A model generated the notes under the pieces. It saw nothing but the letters and a program-made list of their open reading frames with translations. It ran no database searches and was not told the DNA's origin. From contig CP034996.1 of assembly GCA_004026145.2 (NCBI GenBank), forward strand, positions 11,833,282 through 11,897,281: a stretch of 64,000 nt of DNA, written 5' to 3'. This document shows positions 40,861 to 64,000 of this stretch, piece by piece (within the stretch, counting starts at the first letter, position 1; each line of letters begins with the position of its first letter). A program made the position numbers and the translations under genes. This stretch comes from Takifugu bimaculatus (lineage: Eukaryota; Chordata; Actinopteri; Tetraodontiformes; Tetraodontidae).

Positions 40861-43800
40861 CCCAGTCTGCCTCCGTCTTCAACACCTCCACGTGTGAGGA
40901 GACGCGGACGCATCAGCACTTTTGTCGTCTCAGAGTGAATTCTGTGTGCAGCAAGTCATTGTGGGTATTTGTGAACTGGGCTCGCCCGCTTTTACTGTTT
41001 CCAGACTGAACAAGGACCAAGAGAAGACTGTAGAATTGATTTTCTTTGTAGAACTTCAGGACAGGAAACTACCTGATTGTAAATGTGTTTTTTCATGGTA
41101 TAGTCAAGGAAATCTATTAGTCAGTATTTTCCATCTTCCAGTGCCATTCAAATGTCTCTGTGGACTTAAATGCCAATTTTATAAATAAGAAATCTCTGAG
41201 TGTTTTTGTCGTCTTTAAATTTACCGGTTTGAGCTGCCTTTTCTTCTCTGCCTTCATCCCTGCGCCGGGTGTTCGGTCATTTCTGCGTCCCCTCAGAGCT
41301 GCACAGCCGCCCCAGCCGTGTCCGTTGGTTTCAGGGTGGGATGCTAACAACGTGGTGCAGCTGCTGTTTGATTAGCCCACATCTTGGGTCATCTTGAAGG
41401 CTGCGCAGGGTGTTTACCTTCGTGTAGCCATCACATGTCCATCACAGTCTGGTTGTTTACACCCCACCCCCTGAAACTGCACAATAATATAACCATCTTT
41501 AACAAATAAAGCAAGACCAGCACACGGCTAACAAACTAGCTTGTGTGCTGGATGACGACTTTGTTTTAAGAATGACTGGCAGAAATGTTCTACTCTGTTA
41601 TATTCTGGTTCCTCTAACTGGCTGGTGTGGAGCACATGTCCTTGGTGTCCCTCTCAGGAGCAGTGCTTTATATTGGATAGCAGCAAGTGTTTACTTTGAC
41701 CCAGAGCTACTCAGAACTGTGTGTTTACTGGTATTTATACACAGTCGCAGAGCAGCCAACACTCCCAACCGTCATTTCCTTAGCAGTCTAATTACATTTG
41801 AAGTTCAGTATCTTGTACTGTCCAGTATTCTTGAGGGTTTGTGCCTTTTTCTGGTTCTGTTCAAAAGAAGTTAACAAGCTGTTCTGCAGTTTGATTAAAG
41901 AACTTCCTGATATCGCTGCAGAAAATAACAGACTTTAGCTGAAAATGTCAAAGGATGAGACGACTTTTTGACAGATTCTAATCGGTCTTTTTGACATTTG
42001 GGGTTTATATCATCTTTCCCTAAGACCAGTCACAGTTCGGCACCGGATCAGGTGACACCAAACATTGGTAACTAATGATAATGGCTTTTAAATATGGACT
42101 ATTGGCAGACAGGGATGCATTAATGAGCTCATGGTCTTAGTTATGTCATTTTTTAATAACTTTAGCAATTTAACATTCAGTCACATGAGTTAATTAAACT
42201 TTAAAAGCCGAGTATGAAAATGATGGAGACACAATTATCCCAATGGTTGTTGGGAAGGGCGCACCTGGATGGTGGAAACGGTAGCAACGCCCTAACAACC
42301 AGGAAGGTGACGGATGGACTCAGGGATGCGGGTCTCTACATTGAAGAATTCGGCAAAATAAACTTGGAAATGATGAAGAGATAAGGATGATTTAATTAGT
42401 GCAGCGTTGAGGCTAATCTGTATTCCGGGCTCGTCTGCACAGGCAGGCGGGGATGAGTTTTAAAGCACGTCTCATCTGTACCAAACATAACAGATTCTTT
42501 ACTCTGATTCTATATTATACGGCTGTCAGAGCGTTTCGTATTACCTGGAGATGAATTACCTGCCTGTCTCCCAGCAACACGGACCTCTCCCAGTCAAACC
42601 AGTGACATTTGCCCTACATTCCGAGCGGCTCCTCCTCCGCTCCACAAACCGCCGCCGCCACTGTAAAAGGACCTGAACTGTCATCTGTGCACGCTGGGAT
42701 GAGGTCACTGAGTCGCGTCTCTTGTTTCTGTCTTCGTCAGGTGTCCTGGGTCACTTCAGATGTGAGTGTGCCCCCCCCCCCTCCATCCCAAACGGGATGA
42801 ATATCTGTGCTCTGTGGCTCTGGTTGCTAAAAGCCCTCTCATCCATCCCGCCGTCCCATTTTTGATAATGAGAAACAGCAGACGTGCTCCCTCCACGCTA
42901 CCCAGTTTCTCTCTTCTGCCTCCTGTTTCTTCGGAGATTCTTCGCCCCTCAGGGCCCCAACGCTCGTCCTCCCCTGCGTTTCCCTTCCTGGTCCTCGGCC
43001 CTTTTAATCAAGAAGAGATGTTCTTTTCCTCCGCCGTGCCTCGGGCCCGGGCCGGCTCCCAGCGCAGCATACGCTTAAACCCAACTCAGACTGGGTTTTT
43101 TTGGGGTTTTTTTTGCCCCCTTTCCCTCCCGTCTCCTGCTACCGTAACCAGGCGAATCTGTCGGGCTTTTCGGAGAGTATTTAGGTGCGTTGATTAATGC
43201 GCTTTCATTATCTCGCTGTTGCTGCCTCGTTCTTCTTGTTCTATCGCTCTCGTGTGGCCCACAAACCACAAAACCGTCCCGAGTGGAGCCCCCAAGTAGT
43301 GAAGATAAATAAGCACGGGCAACTCTCCGCGTACCTTTGTGTCCTTCCTGCATGTGTGGACGGGTAACTCTGTCCAGCTCTGGTTTCCCATTCTGTCGGG
43401 GGCTTTTGCGTGACCTTTGACCCCTGGGTATAGTGCTCCTAGCCTCAGCTTTGTCCACATGTCTGAATAACCATTCATTAGCTGAGCTGAGAGCAGGGCA
43501 GGTTTTGGCATTTGCCAGATTGTGTCACCCCCCCCCCCACCCCAACCCACATTCCTGTGTGTATTCAAGTGTGGAGCATGTGCACGAGGGATGGTGGAAG
43601 ATGGGGGGGTGGGGGTCGGGGGTCAGGGACAGGTACGTGTGTGCTTACAAGACGGAGGGGGGATCACCAAAGTAGTTTCAGCCGTAAACAGGCGCGGAGA
43701 TCAGAGTGTGATCCCACATCTAGCGCGCCGCATTAGAGGTGCAGAGCTGCGTCTCGGCGACGGCGGAGGACTTAGCGGGAGACGGGCCCGGCGGAGGGGA

Positions 43801-43996
43801 AAAGGGAGACGTCAAATGTGAAACAGATGGGGGGGGGGCAGATTTTCGACGTGCGGCTGAGCTCTGAAACACCCCACCGTCTCCACGCTGCAGCTCACCT
43901 TGTCTCGTCTCAGCTGCTGCCCTCCTGAACTCCAGGAGACGCTGCGCAGCCTGCGCGGGTTTAAAAGGTGTCGGCCTGCCAGACGTGCTTGTCAAA

Positions 43997-44036
43997 CCCC
44001 CCCCCCCCCTCCCCCGCCCCCCCCCCCCCCTCCCCC
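43997..44036 (+). repeat. Poly-C block interrupted by T and G
   Basis: Three C-runs separated by single T or G, about 40 bp. The complementary strand has quadruplex-forming G-runs. It ends 120 bp before the CTG tract. Confidence 0.9.
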
Positions 44037-44158
44037 ACACATTCCTGATGGAGGGGTTTGAAGGAGCAGCGTCTGACGTGTTCCCAGCGTTTGGCAGGCA
44101 TGAAGAGGTGACACTGAGCAGAGACTCCCTCTGCCTTCATCTTTTTCTGTCTGCACGA

Positions 44159-44232
44159 TGCTGCTGCTGCTGCTGCTCTGCTGCTGCTGCTGCTGCTGTT
44201 GCTGCTCTGCTGCTGCTGCTGCTGTTGCTGCT

Positions 44233-44269
<37 letters not shown>

Positions 44270-44285
44270 CTGTTGCTGCTGCTGT

Positions 44286-44378
<93 letters not shown>

Positions 44379-44397
44379 TGCTGCTGTTGCTGCTGCT

Positions 44398-44482
<85 letters not shown>

Positions 44483-44483
44483 T

Positions 44484-44514
<31 letters not shown>

Positions 44515-44557
44515 ACACCTCAGCTGTTGCTGCTGCTGCTGCTGCTGCTGCTGTTGC

Positions 44558-44613
<56 letters not shown>

Positions 44614-44614
44614 T

Positions 44615-44667
<53 letters not shown>

Positions 44668-44751
44668 TTGCTGTTGCTGCTGCTGTTGCTGCTGTTGCTG
44701 TTGCTGTTGTTGCTGCTGTTGCTGTTGCTGCTGTTGCTGCTGCTACTGCTG

Positions 44752-44813
<62 letters not shown>
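44159..44813 (+). repeat. Giant CTG/TTG (CAG/CAA) trinucleotide tract
   Basis: About 655 bp of CTG units with many TTG units; nearly all substitutions are C to T at the first base of the unit. Phase breaks occur near 44178-44182, 44209-44212, 44511-44521 (TACACCTCAGC) and 44744-44751. The last approximately 60 bp (from 44752) are pure CTG. Forward frames read poly-Leu, poly-Cys or poly-Ala and change across breaks, so it is not one coding tract. It lies outside any recognised gene. Confidence 0.95.
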
Positions 44814-44817
<4 letters not shown>

Positions 44818-45781
44818 GTTCAGAGGTGAAAGGTGTGGTGGTTGACGACTGCTGAGCTTTTATTTGCTTTTCTTGTGAATAGTCAGCTGGAAAATCCCTC
44901 AGTCCGACGTTCCCGTCTTCTTTTCCCGACCTACAGAATTGCTTCAGCTGATGGAAACCTAAAGACGACCATTCCCACGCAGCCACGCCCCTCCCGAGAA
45001 GACTTGGATCGAAATGGCCCCAACGTTTCTGAGTAAATCTGCCGAGCGCTTGGGCGCGGGTCTCTTTGTTTTTCGCAGCGTGATTGCGCCGAGAGCCACA
45101 TTGCTCAGCAGAGCGCTTCCACTCTGTTTGGCATCAGATGTGATGCTGGGAAGGTGTCGCTGCCCGCTGTTCCACAGCAAATCTGTTGACTCTGCAGGAG
45201 CCGGTGCCAGGCCGCGGCTGTAAATAGGAGTCTGACCCACCTGGTCAAATAAAAGTTGTCAGAATTTAATTATAGGCTCTCGCTGCAGTACAGTTGGACT
45301 AGAATTAGCTCCGTCCTCTTCACTGTGCACTTAATCCAGTTGATCAATATAAGCTTTTACACCAGGAGCCCCTGCTGTCTCCTCTAGTATTTTTAGCTGC
45401 AAGGGACCGTCTGACAACCAACAACAGGCACATTCACTCATGGCACATCATCTGGACAAAGAAATATCATTTTAAGAAAGGGGATTAAGGGGATTAGGGC
45501 CAAATGTGAGCAGCATTCCCAAATTTTAATCATGTTTCATAGAATTATGTGGGTTTAGCTTAAATGTACCTTAGATTTTTGGAACTTTAGTCTCAACACT
45601 TTCTGCGGATTTCTGACTTTAACGACTTTTAATCCGGGATTTAAGTCAGATTTCCTTCTGTCCCCCCTCAGGTCCTTGCAAAAATCTAGATTTGACAATT
45701 TCCCCCCTTGAAATTTTCTTCAATACAAAATTTTTGACCGTCCAACCAACATCACCAGTCTCGTCAAATGTCACGTTCCGA

Positions 45782-45789
45782 TGACGTCA
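45782..45789. promoter_or_regulatory. Consensus cAMP-response element with adjacent palindrome
   Basis: TGACGTCA is a full palindromic CRE. Nine bases downstream, AGGTCA and TGACCT half-sites face each other across seven bases (45797-45815), with TCACCGGTGA palindromic inside. Position in the spacer gives no target gene; function is inferred only from the motif. Confidence 0.35.
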
Positions 45790-46956
45790 TCCAGTGAGGT
45801 CATCACCGGTGACCTGACACCACGAATCCAAATCACCTGCAAAGATGTTCCTGCAGACTGGAGACAATAGCTGGTGTCACCTTCAGAACACTTGAAGGAG
45901 CCCACTGGGTCTTCATCTGGCCTGTTAGCGCGATCGGGAATGCGCATATGAATGTTCGCACCTCCAGGACAAGCGGCGGGCCCCTGAGAGGTGTCTGCAG
46001 GTTCCTGCTCCGTCTCAGCTTTCAGTACGCACACAGCAGCCGCCCGTCTCCCCTGTGGCGTCCTTTTGTTTTCCAGCCCGCTAAGATGTGCTCATCGCCT
46101 CCTGTGAGGAAATGAGAGGAGTGTGACCTTCCCCGCTTCTTACCCTCTCCATGCGAATCAGCCCATATTCTGAAACTCAATCCACGTGCAGCGAGGACTG
46201 CTGCGCTACGGGGGGATTATAAACCAGGGTGAGGCTATCAAATTGCTCCACGGCGCCGTCAAAGCGAAGGGTTTTGTGTGACAGAGAGGCAGAAAAGGGT
46301 CGTGAATCAAAAGCAGGAAAAGGTTGTAAATAAACTTGTCGTGTTTAAGGTGTTCCTGATCTGGTTTCCTTTTTGAACCCGGGTTTGTGGATCTCAGATT
46401 GATGAGTTTACTCTCCTTCTGTTTTAACCCCTGGAACACACCTCACCTTCATGCCCCGGACTTAACTCCCTCACATCACCGAAGCCCCACCGGCGTAAAT
46501 CCTGACCTCCAGATGTGCGCTCGCCATCTCCTCCTCCCACAGAAGCTGGCCGTTTCCTCCACCACTGGGAATCTTTTGAGGGTCTCAATCAAAGAGGGGA
46601 AAGAAAGTCTGCAGAGGACCCAAATGGCTGACTGGAGCTTTTGTGCTGCGGCAAAGCCTCCAGCTTCTGCCTGATTAGAGTCAATGCCGGCCTTTTTTTT
46701 AAAAAGCGGTTTGCCTCAACTTTATATTCAACTGTCGTTTAGCTTTTGCTGCATCCTAACAGGAATATTTTCATGCTGATTAATCATTTTGACTTTGTGT
46801 ACCCGGTAATTCAGATTGTTTTTGGCACAGTATGAAACCCCTCATTCTTGACATGCCTGCAGCCGACAGAGAGTGCATCCTTCACATCAGTTATTACACT
46901 GTGAAAACACGACCGCTCATGTTTATTACTGACCCCACCAACAGGGCACTCTGTGT

Positions 46957-46958
<2 letters not shown>

Positions 46959-47023
<65 letters not shown>
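46959..47023 (+). repeat. (TG)n microsatellite
   Basis: About 65 bp of TG, nearly pure. Confidence 0.95.
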
Positions 47024-47027
<4 letters not shown>

Positions 47028-47752
47028 CTGACTCTTTGCACCTTTGGGCACTATCTGAGAAGAGAGCATATGGTTATAATTTCACCAGCATCTGGACGCA
47101 ATACTAGTAGGTCCACAAAAGGAGCAAAGTACTGCGTGTAATCAGATTACTCACTTTAAAAGTAACTGTAACCCGCCCTGGGGAGACTCTTATTCTACAA
47201 AGTTTATACACAGCAGTAATGACCACCACCCCAACAACAACAGACCATTAACAGGCCATGGGGGATTTTCCCTAGAATGGTTGCGTAAGCATTGTTAAAC
47301 GTGCTATTAGCGCCCCCTGGCCACACGAAGTATACTGTCCGTTTTCCAACTGGGAAATAATGCTTTTCGTTTTTCTTACACAGTAACCTAAAGTTGGGAC
47401 ATTAGTTGTTTTCTGTACTCAAAAACAGTGAATAATTAAGAGGCAGAGAACCGAAGGACTGGTGGTGTGAGGAGCCAGAGGGAGTTAGATCCAGCTGCGT
47501 TACTTTGTCTCCCTCTAGAGGCCACATTATTGTATCGCACCCTGAGGTAAAAATAGTGCTCCGTTAGTCGAGCTCACGAAGATCGGCTGCTCTATCACCA
47601 GTGTTCACTTAGAAGAACGTCGTCTATGATATCGCGTCATCTGTGGATAGAATACTCGCGTGTTTAATCTTGGAGATGGAGCATCTTGCTCACTCACCAG
47701 TACAGAGACAGGTCACATCAACCAGTAAAGGCTGGTACCCCAGTGCTGAGAG

Positions 47753-47788
47753 GCTGTTGGACATGTGTTTGATGACATGTCCAACAGC
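47753..47788. repeat. Perfect 14-base inverted repeat, pre-miRNA-like hairpin
   Basis: GCTGTTGGACATGT (47753-47766) and its exact complement ACATGTCCAACAGC (47775-47788) flank an 8-base loop. Outside the perfect stem, pairing continues with single mismatches for about 10 more positions per side (to about 47742 and 47799), giving a shape like a microRNA precursor. No expression evidence; it could also be a fold-back element. Confidence 0.6.
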
Positions 47789-49599
47789 GTCACAGAATGG
47801 ACCCACTGCAGGTTTAAACACAAACCTGGGGCCTTGATCGCTGCCATGAATGCAAACCGATTATATAAAGAGTCCTCTTGCAGATCCACATAAATCCAGA
47901 ATTTACATTTTGTTTTCCCAGTTTTATTCGGCATAAATTTGACTCCTAATGACCTGTAGTGAGATATAGCTGGCAGACAGTCCTTAGAACTGAAATCACT
48001 GAATATTTAATGAGCTTCAATATCTGTTCACTGCTGCGTACATTTAATGAGGGTCATGAGGATGCTGGAGCGTCAGAGGTCACGGAGCCACCGGCAAGAG
48101 CACCCCCTGCCTGGGCTGCTGATCGACCAATCCCAGCAACCCTTTGAATCTCCACTTTTCATGTTTCTGGCCTCCAGGAGCCAACCAGGGTGCCAAACAG
48201 AAACATGAAAGCTTGTGGCCGGTAACCACTGCACCTCCATGCCGAACAGACATCGAACCTTTGTCCCTCAAAGTGTTTCCAGCATTAAATATTCTGATCT
48301 GTTTTTAATCTTTTGAAGAGCTGATGCGGTCTCTGGCTGGTTGTTGTTACTCAGCCTGGCCACTAGGTGTCAGTAGAGACAGCGCTGCTCATACCTGCTT
48401 CCTTTTGACAGTGTTGATGTGGCCTCAGTGACGCAGAGAAATTATTTTACTGGTCTTTGCTCCATTCTGGCGACATCAGAGGGGATTCCTGATTTTAAAA
48501 AACTGCGTGTCCCTCCCACACTGGTTCTAAAATGGCCCCATCCGCAGTAAACCCCCCTCTTCCTTATAAATCACAGGCTTGCTCATCTTGTACAGCATGT
48601 GCACGGCTTCAAGAAACGATTGAAGGTCTATATTTTTTGAGTGTCTATATGGTCAGACTTACTAAATTTATCTTTGCACTGTTATGCAACACATTGCTAA
48701 AAAAAAAACAGCTCCACTGTTCCATAACCCAGAAATCGGACTGTTATACAATATGGACACCACGGACTCACACAAATGCAAACATATTTTTGTCACCCCC
48801 CACACACATACACACTTCATAATAATCCCATAGTTGCAAATAGGAAAGACTGGAAACGCTCCGGGTCACAATTGATGATGAAGGTCGGCGTCCTCCAGCT
48901 GCTCGTGTGACTGCGGTCAATGGAAAGAGCGATTACAGCAGCTTAATCCCAGCTGATCTCTCCCTCCAAATGCCACTGCAGCGGGAAGTCAGCCAACAGC
49001 ATGGTGGATTCAGAGTGCCACGTCGCCATGGCAGCTGGAAGGACGAAGGACAGATGCATGATGGGACTGTCAGACAGTGAATGAGCTTGACGTGTGTCCA
49101 CGTGATGTGTCAATGATTCATTTGACCTTTGACCCCCCACCCCACCCCACCCCACCTTTGTTGTGTCTCACGGATGTGACGAATCTGACTTATCAGTGAT
49201 GGTAAATAGATATTTACCAATATTTCCAAGTGTGGGGCTTCAGGTGTGCACAGCAGGTTACAGGTGACCCTCTCCATACCATCAGCAGCTCCCTTTGCCC
49301 CCCTTTCAAAAACAAAGCCTTTAATTCCGTGTCATTTCTTTGACCTGGAGCCTTCGAGAGACCTTTGACGGACGCCAGTGTGTCTTTTATTGAGCAAGCA
49401 GGAGCTGGAAGGTTAATAAATGTTCATTATGATGACACTGCCCTTGAAAACCAAACAGTAGTGGGGGAAAAAAGTCACAGAAAGGACAGAAAGGACGAAC
49501 CCTGACACGGGAGTGGGATTATACGGCAGCTGCACAAGTCCAGATACTTCATCCGGGCCCTCCTCTAATCTGAACAAATATAAGCTGGGGCAGCTTCAA

Positions 49600-50014
49600 C
49601 CTAAATCCCTCTTTTAAGAGATAAAGGGAGAAAGATGCTGATTGCTTTCCCGATTCCATTTTTACTCAAAGAAGCACCTCACATCACTGGGAGTCATCAG
49701 CTGTGACTGGGTGCTGCCGCTGCCATATCTGGACCGCTTTTGTTTTATTTTGGATTTCGACTCCCCAAAGGAACCATCGGGACTTTTTGATGCTTCGCGA
49801 GTCCTTCAAGTTCCCTTTCCAGCTGTTTGAATGCCTGACATTCTCGGGCCGGATGTTTAAAATCTGCATGAATCTCTATTAAAATAGCACCGCCTTGTTG
49901 TTGGGCTCCTCACTGAGACGCTGATTTTGTTGCCCAAAGTAGATGTTGCAGGCAAAACCAAAGGAAAGAGAGGAGCGGTCTTCATCGGTCTGCAGCATCT
50001 GACTGGAGGTGAAA
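49600..50014 (+). promoter_or_regulatory. kcnab3: Region upstream of kcnab3 first exon A (5'UTR/promoter)
   Basis: Immediately precedes the exon A ATG and must hold at least part of its 5'UTR. No TATA box or start site could be fixed. Assigned by position. Confidence 0.35.
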
Positions 50015-63527
<13,513 letters not shown>

Positions 63528-64000
63528 AGACCCCAAATCTGACGGACCGACAATGTTTTGAGAGGGCGAGGAAGATAATGACATTGGGAAACATCGCTTT
63601 TCGCTCTGCTGTATACTCAACTTGCATGTCCTCAGCAACATTACGCTTCCAAGTATGTGCGCATTTCCATTTTGCGCAGTCAATTGTGTCACATATAAAA
63701 AGAAAAAAAAAAGATCGATGGTTTAAAAAACAAAAACAGGTCATGTACGGCTCAGTGCAGGTTGTTCAGAGACTAATTATCTCGCTCTGAGGTGGAGGCT
63801 GCAGGACTCTGAGTGATCGAGAGGATGTGAGGGTGGAGGATCTAATAGGGGGGAAAGAAAATTCACCTCTGTGTGAAAATTCAACTTTTACTGCGCTAAC
63901 GGTGCTTTCATTGGACATGTGACACTCCTCCCTTCACAGCTGCCTGTTACTCTCTATGATGTTTAGTAGCCAGCAGCCAGAGAGCTAAAGGTTGGTACTC
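63528..64000 (+). other. kcnab3: kcnab3 3'UTR (start) and window end
   Basis: Sequence after the kcnab3 stop. No AATAAA seen up to base 64000; an A-rich patch lies near 63700. The end of the message probably lies beyond the window or uses a variant signal. Confidence 0.5.

Larger units (their letters stand above)
40861..49600. other. Intergenic spacer between ephb4 and kcnab3
   Basis: About 8.7 kb without a recognisable exon. It holds poly-C and G-rich runs (42771-42783, 43529-43537, 43602-43627), a GC-rich patch (43700-43980), a C-run block and the CTG tract (43997-44813), a CRE-like site (45782-45789), a TG microsatellite (46959-47023), a hairpin (47753-47788) and a CCCCA run (49136-49157). 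An open frame at 41545-41874 has no ATG start and no recognised relative. Confidence 0.55.

Noticed and set aside
41545..41874. 109-codon hydrophobic open frame after ephb4
   Set aside because: It begins at GTG with the first ATG later, has no splice context and no recognisable relative. Could be an old element fragment but cannot be supported.
43985..44855. Long + strand frames of poly-Leu, poly-Cys and poly-Ala (up to 286 codons)
   Set aside because: Pure products of the CTG/TTG repeat; the residue type changes at each phase break and the flanks resemble no protein.
44513..44986. Minus-strand Ser/Ala/Thr-rich frame of 157 codons
   Set aside because: Same repeat read backwards; the non-repeat start has no family resemblance.

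Overview
The window is nuclear DNA from a ray-finned (teleost) fish. It holds three multi-exon genes with GT-AG introns, all on the + strand and all of vertebrate families. The introns and spacers carry long CA/TG, tetranucleotide and trinucleotide microsatellites and fish-type retroelement remnants. No bacterial, organellar or CRISPR content was seen.

Layout. (1) 765-4941: the 3' sixteen exons of a PSD-95 type MAGUK, dlg4, running from the end of PDZ1 to the C-terminus. Its first exons lie left of the window. (2) 4942-about 13350: dlg4 3' flank and intergenic DNA. (3) 14193-40256: a complete Eph receptor tyrosine kinase, best matched to EPHB4, in 17 coding exons with a 13.4 kb first intron. 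(4) 40257-50014: ephb4 3'UTR, then about 9 kb of spacer containing an approximately 655 bp CTG/TTG tract. (5) 50015-63527: kcnab3, a voltage-gated K+ channel beta subunit. It has two alternative first coding exons (50015-50310 and 53455-53759) that splice in the same phase to thirteen common exons (60836-63527).

Main points for a second look. Every exon of dlg4 and kcnab3 joins in frame. ephb4 has two places where one extra base breaks the frame: the transmembrane exon (36003-36097) and the glycine-loop exon (38035-38283). Read literally, the receptor stops at 37651-37653, after its ectodomain. Either two base errors remain in the assembly or this copy is a disrupted allele or ohnolog. The intron just before the transmembrane exon also carries a 5'-truncated L1-like LINE with a 15 bp target-site duplication, a sense AATAAA and a poly-A tail. 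A read-through message would encode a soluble ectodomain. Two hairpins (19618-19700 and 47753-47788) are candidate small-RNA precursors or fold-back elements.

How the genes relate. PSD-95 and Kv-beta subunits both act on Kv1 channels: PSD-95 binds the channel C-terminus through PDZ domains, and Kv-beta binds the T1 domain. Finding them together, with an Eph receptor between them, is a synteny observation. Nothing here shows co-regulation. All exon boundaries were read by eye from splice sites and remembered family sequence; none were checked by transcript or database search.
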